This document shows, one piece after another, positions 44,151 to 53,392 of a stretch of 64,000 bases of DNA. The position numbers and the translations under genes are program-made. The notes beneath the pieces are model-generated. The model saw only the letters and a list, made by a program, of their open reading frames with translations, did not search any database and was not told the DNA's origin. This DNA is from JANMDN01 sp031376285. Lineage in GTDB: Bacteria; Actinomycetota; Thermoleophilia; Miltoncostaeales; Miltoncostaeaceae. Location of the stretch: contig JANMDN010000013.1 in NCBI GenBank assembly GCA_031376285.1, positions 62,001 to 126,000 on the forward strand. Reading direction: 5' to 3'. Every line of letters starts with the position of its first letter. Position 1 is the first letter of the stretch.

Positions 44151-45487
44151 GGGTCGACCTCACGCAGGCGCAGCCCGAGCGGGATGAGGGCGAGCAGGCC
44201 AAACCCCGCGGCAATCCAGAATGATCGGCCAAACGCGCTGGTCGCGGCCCGGTCGAGCTCGTCTTCCAGTCGGTCGGCGAGGGCGCGGTAGGCGTCAGGG
44301 TTAGGCGCGTTCGCGGCTCGGCGATCAAGTGGAGGGCGCACATCTGGGACGCGCCCCTGGGCGCCGTCGATGGCGGCGAGGACGTCCTGCGCCACGCCGA
44401 GTTTCTCGGTCGGTTTGATCTTGCTATCGATGACCGCCGCGGTGCCGGCGGCAAGTGCTCGGTCGTTGTTTCGTTCGAGATCGGCGCTGAAGAGCGGCGT
44501 CAGGATCAGGAGTCCGAGCACCACACCCCCGTGGCGTGCGCCGATCGTCCAACCGCCGTGGACCGACTGCTCGTCGCGGCCGTGCATCGCCCATTCGGTC
44601 AGCGCGGACACCGCAAGGCCGAGGCCCGCGCCGATCGCGACCTGCGGGAGGAGCGTCCACGCCCAACCGGCCCGAGGCAGGAGCGCCAGCGCGGCGAGGC
44701 CCCCGACGATCAGGACAGCGCCGGGTACCGCGCGCGCGGATCCGCTTCTGCGCCGGTTTGCCCAGTACCCCGCACCGATCGCCGCGACCGGCATAACGCT
44801 CAGCACCGCGCCCGCCGCTGCCGGTTCGAGGCGCCAACCGTTGATCAGGAGAATCGCAAGGAGGAAGAGCGCTGCGGAGAGGGCGGCCGAGACGAGCAGC
44901 AGTGCGCCGTTCGCAGCGACATGGGGTCTGCCCGCTGGTGCATTGACGGCAGGGGCGATCGCGGAAACCGCCGCGAGCGTCAGGATCGGAAGCGGCGCCT
45001 GCGCGAGGAAGATCGATTCCCAGCCGAGGGCCTGGGTCATGACCCCACCGACCGCGGGACCGAGCGCTGCGCCCGCGATCCCCGCACCGCCCCAGATCGC
45101 GACCGACCTCGAACGCGATCCAGTACGGGCTCTCAGGAGTTCGAGCGCCGATCCGAGGATCAGAGCGCCACCGACGGCCTGCACGGCGCGCGCGGCCACA
45201 AGGATTCCGAAGCTCGCGGCAAGCCCGCAGGTGACTGAGCTGGCCGCAAAGAGCAGGAGCCCCGCGATGGCGACCTCGCGCGGCCGTCGACGTGCGAGGT
45301 AGGCCCCTGGCACGGCCGCGAGGGCGAGAACGATGTTGTACGCCGTGAGCACCCAGGCAACGGTCACGACCTCGACGTCGTAGCGCACCAGGATGTCGGG
45401 CAGTGCAATCGTGACGACCGACGAGTCGCCCAGGACGACGGCAACGGTCAGGGCGATCGCGGCAGTCCGTGCGTCGACTCGTCCCAT
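44147..45487 (-). CDS. MFS transporter, DHA2-like
   Basis: Numbered from ATG 45487, the 446-residue protein has about twelve to fourteen hydrophobic helices. Motif A-like residues are in GAYLARRRPREV, the antiporter-type motif C in GAGIAGAALGPAVGGVMTQA, and TVAWVLTAYNIVLALAAVPG marks the first helices. These fit drug:H+ antiporters of the DHA2 type. A polar C-terminal segment of about 100 residues, including IDGAQGRVPDVRPPLDRRAA, precedes a final helix. The substrate is unknown. It heads a possible three-gene minus-strand operon. Confidence 0.82.
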   Translation of the reverse strand: MGRVDARTAAIALTVAVVLGDSSVVTIALPDILVRYDVEVVTVAWVLTAYNIVLALAAVPGAYLARRRPREVAIAGLLLFAASSVTCGLAASFGILVAARAVQAVGGALILGSALELLRARTGSRSRSVAIWGGAGIAGAALGPAVGGVMTQALGWESIFLAQAPLPILTLAAVSAIAPAVNAPAGRPHVAANGALLLVSAALSAALFLLAILLINGWRLEPAAAGAVLSVMPVAAIGAGYWANRRRSGSARAVPGAVLIVGGLAALALLPRAGWAWTLLPQVAIGAGLGLAVSALTEWAMHGRDEQSVHGGWTIGARHGGVVLGLLILTPLFSADLERNNDRALAAGTAAVIDSKIKPTEKLGVAQDVLAAIDGAQGRVPDVRPPLDRRAANAPNPDAYRALADRLEDELDRAATSAFGRSFWIAAGFGLLALIPLGLRLREVDP

Positions 45488-45583
45488 CGAGGCAATCCTG
45501 ACTGATTGCGGAGGAGGCCACACGCAGCCACCGCGCCGGCCGAGGTTCTTGACCACTTCTTGACCACCGGCGACGACCTCCAC

Positions 45584-45702
45584 GGGTTTCACCAGGCGAG
45601 ACGGCCGCCCGATTCGGATGCCAGGAGGCAAGCCAGATTCATGTCTTGACTGTCAAAAACAGGCCCATCGGTGACAGTCAAGGGTTTCATCAGGTGAGAC
45701 GG
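45584..45702 (+). repeat. 21-bp direct repeats bracketing repeat copy B
   Basis: GGGTTTCAYCAGGYGAGACG followed by G occurs at 45584-45604 and at 45682-45702 with 19 of 21 bases identical. The 38-bp palindrome sits immediately before the second copy. The layout may reflect a duplication made by insertion, or an older larger repeat. Confidence 0.7.
45645..45682. repeat. 38-bp palindromic repeat, copy B
   Basis: CTTGACTGTCAA (45645-45656) and GTGACAGTCAAG (45671-45682) pair with one mismatch around a centre containing CAGGCCCAT. Length and centre match copies A and C. Confidence 0.8.
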
Positions 45703-45823
45703 ACGGGTATCCGGGCCGACGTTCGTCTGGCGTCCATCGACGGCTCAGCTTGGCGGGCGCGAGTCCCTCGACGGGGGCGTTCGTCAGTCCCGTGGGTGAG
45801 AGGCCCGCTGGTACGATCGCCAT

Positions 45824-46270
45824 ATGAACGCTCGCCGCGCACGCTTTGCTATCGCGCTCGTCGTTGCCGCCGGTTTGATGCTCGCCATGATTCTCCTCGG
45901 CTTGCGCGGCAGTCTCGAGACGTTCGGTGGTCCGGCCGCGATCAAGGCAGACGGGGCGACGTACCGGCTGAACGGCAAGGTCGCGCCGGGCTACGGCACG
46001 GACCCATCGTCTGCGGCGCTCACGCCCGATGGCCTGCGGTTTGAGGTTGTCGACAAAGCCGACCCCACCAAGCGTCTGAAGGTCGTCTATCGCGGCACCG
46101 TGCCAGACCTCTTCAAAGCGGACATCGAGGTCGTGGTGACCGGCAAGCGCGAGGGCGACCTCTTCGTCGCCCAGCGCGACGGCATCAAGACGCTCTGCCC
46201 GTCGAAGTTCGAAGCTCGCGGAGCCGAACACCCGGCCGACGTGCCGGTCGACCAGTCCTCGCCGGCCTAG
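45824..46270 (+). CDS. ccmE: Cytochrome c maturation haem chaperone CcmE
   Basis: The 148-residue protein has an N-terminal anchor helix (FAIALVVAAGLMLAMILLGL) and the OB-fold of CcmE: YRLNGKVAPGY, RFEVVDKADPTKRLKVVYRG and GTVPDLFKADIEVVVTGKRE. CcmE binds haem covalently outside the membrane and passes it to CcmF. The haem-binding site is TLCPSKFE: cysteine replaces the usual histidine (HxxxY), as in the CxxxY type, and the partner residue is Phe rather than Tyr. ccmF follows after 11 bases. Confidence 0.88.
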   Translation: MNARRARFAIALVVAAGLMLAMILLGLRGSLETFGGPAAIKADGATYRLNGKVAPGYGTDPSSAALTPDGLRFEVVDKADPTKRLKVVYRGTVPDLFKADIEVVVTGKREGDLFVAQRDGIKTLCPSKFEARGAEHPADVPVDQSSPA

Positions 46271-46281
46271 GGGCCGCATCT

Positions 46282-48305
<2,024 letters not shown>

Positions 48306-48309
<4 letters not shown>

Positions 48310-48641
48310 CCCTGGCGCTCGGAAGCGGCGCGCTCGGCTGGGTTTCGGTCGCGGCCCTCGCCGCGTTGGGTCTTCTGGGTGCGGTCGCGGTTGCATGGCC
48401 ACTCCTCGCCTCTGGTGACGCGGACGAACTCGCAGGGCGCGAGGAGGCACCCGAGCACGTCAGAGCCCGTGAGGACCTCTCCCGGTCGCTCACAGCGCTT
48501 CGCGAGATCGCCTTCGACCACGCCTGCGGCAACCTCTCCGACGAGGACTTTTCGCGACTTGACACCACGGAGCGCGCTACCGCCGTTCGGCTGATGCGCC
48601 AGATCGACGCGTTCGACGCGAAAACGGGCGAGGCGGCGTGA
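48306..48641 (+). CDS. CcmI-like small membrane protein
   Basis: GTG 48306 overlaps the ccmF stop. The 111-residue product has one long hydrophobic helix (WVSVAALAALGLLGAVAVAW) and a soluble helical hairpin with LTALREIAFDHACGNLSDEDF, which matches the segment found after the anchor in CcmI-type cytochrome c biogenesis proteins. It probably assists CcmF. The gene after it also overlaps by four bases. Confidence 0.7.
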
Positions 48642-49522
48642 TCGCCCGGAGGGAACTGCGGCGCGCCCTGGCGGCGTTCGCGCTTGTTGCTGGCACCGCC
48701 GGCTTGACCGGCTGCAGGAGCGTCGTCGGGGTTGATGTCTCGTTCAACGGCGCCGGGCAGGGGTCGGTGAACGTGTCCGCGCGCCTCGACCAGGAGGCGC
48801 AGCGTTATCTCAGCCGCGATGGGGTCGATCTGACCCGCGTCACCTCTGAGGATGGCAACCGGATCGCCGACGCGCTCGCTCCGTGGGCGACCCTGCGCCG
48901 AGGGTGGATCGCGCCGACGCGACGCGACGTATCGATCACCGCCACCCGAGAGTCGGGTGGCACGCTGGTTCTGGCCACAACACACACGGTCGTTTCGGCG
49001 CGAGCGCTCAAAGAACTCATGGATACGACTCAGACGACGCTGCCGCTCCTCAATGCCGGCGACCGCCCGAGCGACCTTCCCGCCAACATCCCGCTGCTCG
49101 GCGACTTCACGATCAGCCTGAAGCCAGACGGCCCGAATAGCGATTTTAACATGTTCGGAAGGGCAGGGGTTGGGGCCCTTGATGCGAAGACCTGCTCAGG
49201 GGACACGCTCGCGACGTCGACATCCCCGGCCGACGTGACGTTACGGCGCGATCTCAGCTTCGTATATCGATTGACGTTCCCCGAAGCACCGCGGCGGTCA
49301 AGTGCGAACGAAATACGCGATAACCAGGCCTTTTGGACGTTCAGGTACGGCGACTGTCCTCGTCTCAGCGCTGGCTCGAACCGTGGAAGCTCGAGCGAGC
49401 TGCTTAACGGCGCGATCCTCGCTGGGGCCGCCGCTTTTCTGGGTCTTGTGCTCTCGCTTCGCGCGTTTCGCCGCCGCAGAGAGCGACGTTCCTCGACCGA
49501 ATCGATCCAATCTGGGGGTTGA
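48638..49522 (+). CDS. LppM-like lipoprotein with C-terminal helix
   Basis: GTG 48638 overlaps the previous stop. The N-terminus has a lipoprotein signal with lipobox LTGC at about residues 24-27, followed by a domain starting VDVSFNGAGQGSVNVSARLD that resembles actinobacterial LppM/DUF3153 proteins. A second helix (LLNGAILAGAAAFLGLVLSL) with a basic end (RAFRRRRERR) closes the protein, so the domain is held outside the membrane at both ends. The role is unknown; it may belong to envelope maintenance with the peptidases that follow. Confidence 0.7.
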   Translation: MIARRELRRALAAFALVAGTAGLTGCRSVVGVDVSFNGAGQGSVNVSARLDQEAQRYLSRDGVDLTRVTSEDGNRIADALAPWATLRRGWIAPTRRDVSITATRESGGTLVLATTHTVVSARALKELMDTTQTTLPLLNAGDRPSDLPANIPLLGDFTISLKPDGPNSDFNMFGRAGVGALDAKTCSGDTLATSTSPADVTLRRDLSFVYRLTFPEAPRRSSANEIRDNQAFWTFRYGDCPRLSAGSNRGSSSELLNGAILAGAAAFLGLVLSLRAFRRRRERRSSTESIQSGG

Positions 49523-49665
49523 CCGCTGTCCGCGGCGTGGCCTACAGTGCCGTTCGTTCGCAACTCCCGCGTTTGGCCAGGTACGCCCGTCTGCCGACAT
49601 ATGGCGTAGTGGGAGAAAGACCCCTTACGGAACCGATTCCAGACGGGGAAGATCAAGGAGCCAGA

Positions 49666-50688
49666 ATTAACGCTCACCGAACGCGCGTAGCCGGGGTACC
49701 CTCCCGACCATCCGCCAGATTCGCCGGAATGGTCGCATGTGCACTCGGGGCACTCACGGGCGCCGGTCCGGTTTTCGCTGTTGACGTCGACGTGCCCATC
49801 CCGTCGACCGCAGCCGTTCGTTCGGCTCCACCCGTCTCCGCAGCCGGGGTGAGCGCCGCTCCTTCCCAGCCCGCCGCGACGTCCGCGCCGGCCTCCACGC
49901 CCGCCAAGCTTGTGTCGACGACGCCGGTATCGCTCTCAGCCATCCCGAGCGCGCTGGTTGGTGGGACCGCAATTCGCGCGCTCCGACCCGGGATGACCGG
50001 GGCGGACGTGAATGTCCTCCAGCAGCTCATCAGCGAGCGCGGCATCAGGGTCAACATCGACGGGGCGTATGGCAAAGGCACGATCAGCGCCGTCAAGCGC
50101 GTTCAGCGCGGAATGCACCTTCCGCGCACGGGCCTTGCCAGCCTGAGCTTTCTGCGCAAAGTCGGCCTCCAGTCGCGCCTTGCGGCGTCGGTCCCCGCGA
50201 CGAACGCGGCGCCCGCCACGAGCACGGCAGCGACGCCCCCCAAGGCCGGCCAGTACCTGAAAGCATTCCCGGTCCAGGGTACGTACAGCTATCGCGCTGA
50301 CTTCGGCGCCGCCAGGCACCAAGGTTCGCACCAGGGCGTCGACATCATTGCCGCCGAGGGGACACCACTCGTCGCGGTTGCAAACGGTGTCATCGAGCGC
50401 CTCACGCGGGCCGAGACGGGCCTTGGAGGTATCTGGATCTGGTTGAAGGATGGCGCAGGGAACACCTACTACTACGCGCACATGAGCGGCATCGTCGACG
50501 GATTGGAAGCCGGGAGCGCGGTCAAGTCCGGCCAGCAGATCGGCGCGGTGGGGAACACTGGCGATGCCCGCCACGGCGAGGCGCACCTGCACTTCGAACT
50601 TCATCCCGGTGGGTCTTCGGCGGCTGATCCTTTCACGGAGCTGACATCGGTCGATCCCGACCCAAACGCGGCGTCGCGCAAGAAATAG
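49666..50688 (+). CDS. Peptidoglycan-binding M23 endopeptidase
   Basis: The product has a signal region (MVACALGALTGAGPVFA), a Pro/Ala/Ser-rich linker, a PG_binding_1 domain (LRPGMTGADVNVLQQLISER, GAYGKGTISAVKRVQ) and an M23 LytM domain with both zinc motifs (HQGVDII and HLHFELH). It should cut peptidoglycan cross-links outside the cell. The start is unclear. The frame is open from TTG 49519, which overlaps the preceding stop, but the best ribosome site (AAGGAG) precedes an in-frame ATT at 49666, where the signal peptide would begin with a basic region. ATG 49729 would leave no charged start. ATT is used here as the most consistent choice. Confidence 0.72.
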   Translation: MNAHRTRVAGVPSRPSARFAGMVACALGALTGAGPVFAVDVDVPIPSTAAVRSAPPVSAAGVSAAPSQPAATSAPASTPAKLVSTTPVSLSAIPSALVGGTAIRALRPGMTGADVNVLQQLISERGIRVNIDGAYGKGTISAVKRVQRGMHLPRTGLASLSFLRKVGLQSRLAASVPATNAAPATSTAATPPKAGQYLKAFPVQGTYSYRADFGAARHQGSHQGVDIIAAEGTPLVAVANGVIERLTRAETGLGGIWIWLKDGAGNTYYYAHMSGIVDGLEAGSAVKSGQQIGAVGNTGDARHGEAHLHFELHPGGSSAADPFTELTSVDPDPNAASRKK

Positions 50689-50760
50689 CGCCGCGGTACC
50701 CATCTTCGGCCGGAAACCCCGCCTGCGGGATTCTCGGCTTGGGCGGCGAAAGGCTCTCTC

Positions 50761-51960
50761 GTGAATCGCACCATGCGCCTTGGCGTGCCGCTTCTCGGCG
50801 CGCTCCTGATCCTGTTTGCGGTCCTGCTCGTGCCGGCGAGCGGGCGGCCGACGAGCGACAAGAAGGCCGACATCGACCGCAAGCTCCAGCGTGTCGAGGG
50901 ACGGGCTCAGGTCGCCCGCGGGCGCCAGCAGGTGCTCACGAGCGAGGTTTCGGCCTACTCCACCAAGATCCGCATCATCGAAGGTCGACTTGGTCCGCTC
51001 GCCACCCGCCGCGACGCGCTCACCGACCGCGCGGGACGGCTCCGGGCGCGCCTACGCGAGCTCACCCGCGACCTCCGCACGCAGCGGCAGCTGCTCGCGG
51101 GAGCTGAGGACCGAATCGTCGCCCAGCGACTCGCACTCGGGGCACGACTTCGTGAGCTCTACCGACGCGGCGAGACGGACCCGCTTCTCACGCTCCTTGA
51201 GAGCGGAAGCGTCGTCGAGATCGTCGAGACCCAGACGACGCTCCAACGGATTGCGCGAAGCGACCAGGATCTGATCGAGTCCGTGTCCGAGTACGCGACA
51301 AAAGTCCGAACCGCACGTAACCGCATCGCCACCCTTCGCACGAGCGTCGCTACGCACGAACGCGATGCCGCTCTGGCCGCCCGTGCGGCCACCAAGGCGG
51401 CCGAGGGTCTCCAGCGCCAGCGCAACGAGCTCGGCCGCGCGAGGGGCGCCAAGCGCTCCCTCCTCGCTGCCGTTGGCGCCAAGCGCGAGGATCTCGAAGA
51501 AGATGCCCGTGGGCTTCGGAGCCAGTCCTTGAAGCTCGCAAACGAGATCATCCGCGCCCAGGGTGGGCCGGTGGCGGCCGTCGGAGCGCCCTCGTCAGCC
51601 GGCTTTGTCTGGCCGGCCAACGGTCCGCTGACCTCGGGCTTCGGCTGGCGCTGGGGGAGGATGCATGAGGGAATCGACGTCGGGGTGGGGTACGGAACCC
51701 CGCTCGCCGCGGCGGCCGCCGGGACCGTGATCGTCGCCGGATGGTCTGGTGGCTACGGAAACCTGGTCGTTATCGACCACGGCAACGGCATCTCGACCGC
51801 CTACGGTCACCAGAGTCGCATCGCCGTCAGCTCGGGCCAGCAGGTCGCCCAGGGGAGCATCATCGGCTACGTCGGGAGCACGGGCCATTCGACGGGCCCG
51901 CACCTCCACTTCGAGGTGCGGGTCAATGGCTCGCCGAACAACCCGCTGAACTACCTGTAG
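50761..51960 (+). CDS. Coiled-coil M23 peptidase, EnvC-like
   Basis: The 399-residue protein has an N-terminal export helix (PLLGALLILFAVLLVPASGR), a long coiled coil (residues ~35-260, with ELTRDLRTQRQLLAGAEDRI) and a C-terminal LytM domain with HEGIDVG and HLHFEVRV, so the zinc ligands are intact. EnvC-type proteins control or perform septal peptidoglycan cleavage. GTG 50761 is used, with GAAAGG upstream. It follows another M23 gene by 72 bases. Confidence 0.87.
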   Translation: MNRTMRLGVPLLGALLILFAVLLVPASGRPTSDKKADIDRKLQRVEGRAQVARGRQQVLTSEVSAYSTKIRIIEGRLGPLATRRDALTDRAGRLRARLRELTRDLRTQRQLLAGAEDRIVAQRLALGARLRELYRRGETDPLLTLLESGSVVEIVETQTTLQRIARSDQDLIESVSEYATKVRTARNRIATLRTSVATHERDAALAARAATKAAEGLQRQRNELGRARGAKRSLLAAVGAKREDLEEDARGLRSQSLKLANEIIRAQGGPVAAVGAPSSAGFVWPANGPLTSGFGWRWGRMHEGIDVGVGYGTPLAAAAAGTVIVAGWSGGYGNLVVIDHGNGISTAYGHQSRIAVSSGQQVAQGSIIGYVGSTGHSTGPHLHFEVRVNGSPNNPLNYL

Positions 51961-51966
51961 CGCTCG

Positions 51967-53244
51967 CTAGATCAGGGCGCCGTCGAAGCGGACGCCCAGG
52001 CCGGGGATGCGTTTACCGGTCGAGAGTACCTGTCGCGCGGCCTCTTGAGCCTGCCCAGGCTTTGCGATGGCCGCGATGGCGGCGGCGAGTTGAGGCGCCG
52101 CAAACGAGGTCCCATTCCAGTAGGCCGCGTACTCGAACGACTGGGGGTTGCCGGTTGGGTCGGCTTCGACGGCCCCGTCGAACTCGAAGAACGAGCTGAG
52201 GACGTCGACCCCGAGCGCACAGGCGTCGACCCAGAACCCGAAGTTCGTGAACCACGCCGCCTCACCGTTCGCGTCGACGGCGCCCACGGCAAGCACGCGC
52301 TTGAGGGCCGCCGGCCAGCACGGACGACAGCCACAGCCTTCGTTTCCGGCCGATGCAACGAGCACGGTGCAGCTCGGAACGTCATCGATTGCGTCGAGGA
52401 GGCCGATTGGCGGGAGGTCGCTCTGGGTATAGCCGCCAAACGACATGTTGATGATGTCGGCGTCCGATGCGTCGCGGATCGCGGCGGCGATTCGATCCTC
52501 GAACCCGACGCCGTCGCTTGCGAAGACGCGCTCGGCGCGGACCGTCGCCCCCGGGGCGATCTGCCCGATCACACCGGCGATAAACGTGCCGTGACCGGCT
52601 TCCCAATCGAGCATGCCGTTGTGAGGACGCACGTCCATCAAATCCTCGGCTCCCGGCACTCGGACGGCTCCCGGGGTCGTGTAGTCACTACCGGCCGAGA
52701 CCACCAGGTCAGGAAACACCGCGTCCCGCCACGTCTCGTGGCCCTTCGCGATACCCGTATCGAGCACGGCAATCGTGATGCCGGCGCCAGCCGTTCCTGT
52801 CCGGGTGGTGCCTCGGAGATCACTCATGGTCCCTTCGGTCGCCGGGCCGATTGGTTTCAAGGAACGCGACGGCGTGCCGAAGAAGACGTGGTTCGGCCCC
52901 ACGGCCGCCCCGAACTCGGTTCGCAGGGCCCTCGTCGTCCACGGTATGTCGACATGTTCTGGGACGTTCAGCGTGAAGGAGCCATCCGCCGAGTCGTCGA
53001 TGGTGAAGTCACTCCCGACGATGCCTTTGATGCGCTCGAGGAGGCGATCACGATCGGCGAGCCCCCGCCCGACGAGGATCTGACCCGGGGCGTAGAAGAA
53101 CTCCCGTCCCGGTGCGGACTGGGCAATCGCAATGGGCCGACGGCCCTCCTGGTGTCGGTCGAGCAGCTGTTCGAGCCGCCGGGTCTCGGGGTCCATTCGG
53201 TCCCGCCGCGGGTCGTTGGGCTTCATCGCCACGTTTGCTCCCAT
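51967..53244 (-). CDS. Subtilisin-family (S8) serine protease, no signal peptide
   Basis: The catalytic triad is visible in AVLDTGIAKGHE (Asp), EAGHGTFIAGVIG (His) and WNGTSFAAPQ (Ser), with the oxyanion Asn in SAGNEG. An N-terminal region of about 130 residues precedes it and carries no export signal or helix, so the protease is probably cytoplasmic. A cysteine cluster, CGCRPC, follows the oxyanion Asn. ATG 53244 is chosen; ATG 53226 and an upstream extension are alternatives. The gene is divergent from the TPR-CHAT protease gene 149 bases away, next to a sigma factor. Confidence 0.85.
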   Translation of the reverse strand: MGANVAMKPNDPRRDRMDPETRRLEQLLDRHQEGRRPIAIAQSAPGREFFYAPGQILVGRGLADRDRLLERIKGIVGSDFTIDDSADGSFTLNVPEHVDIPWTTRALRTEFGAAVGPNHVFFGTPSRSLKPIGPATEGTMSDLRGTTRTGTAGAGITIAVLDTGIAKGHETWRDAVFPDLVVSAGSDYTTPGAVRVPGAEDLMDVRPHNGMLDWEAGHGTFIAGVIGQIAPGATVRAERVFASDGVGFEDRIAAAIRDASDADIINMSFGGYTQSDLPPIGLLDAIDDVPSCTVLVASAGNEGCGCRPCWPAALKRVLAVGAVDANGEAAWFTNFGFWVDACALGVDVLSSFFEFDGAVEADPTGNPQSFEYAAYWNGTSFAAPQLAAAIAAIAKPGQAQEAARQVLSTGKRIPGLGVRFDGALI

Positions 53245-53392
53245 TGTCGTTTCGCCAGTTGGCTTCGGCTCATCAGAGTCCTCCGGCGCGTGTGTGATAC
53301 GTCGCGTCGCGAGCATCTCGCGTCGGAGCCTGGTCGTCCAGGGTCGTCCCGTCGCGTGAGCGCCCCCGTTTCAACGACGCCCCCTTGTCGCC

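Larger units (their letters stand above)
45488..45823. other. Divergent intergenic region with repeat copy B
   Basis: This 336-base gap between the MFS gene and ccmE holds the 38-bp repeat at 45645-45682 and a pair of 21-bp direct repeats at 45584 and 45682. No gene is supported. Confidence 0.45.

Noticed and set aside
49523..49665. Possible c-di-AMP (ydaO) riboswitch in the leader of the M23 peptidase gene
   Set aside because: Actinobacterial cell-wall hydrolase genes often have this riboswitch, but the expected conserved GGGTGAA and GAGCC core arrangement is not present here.
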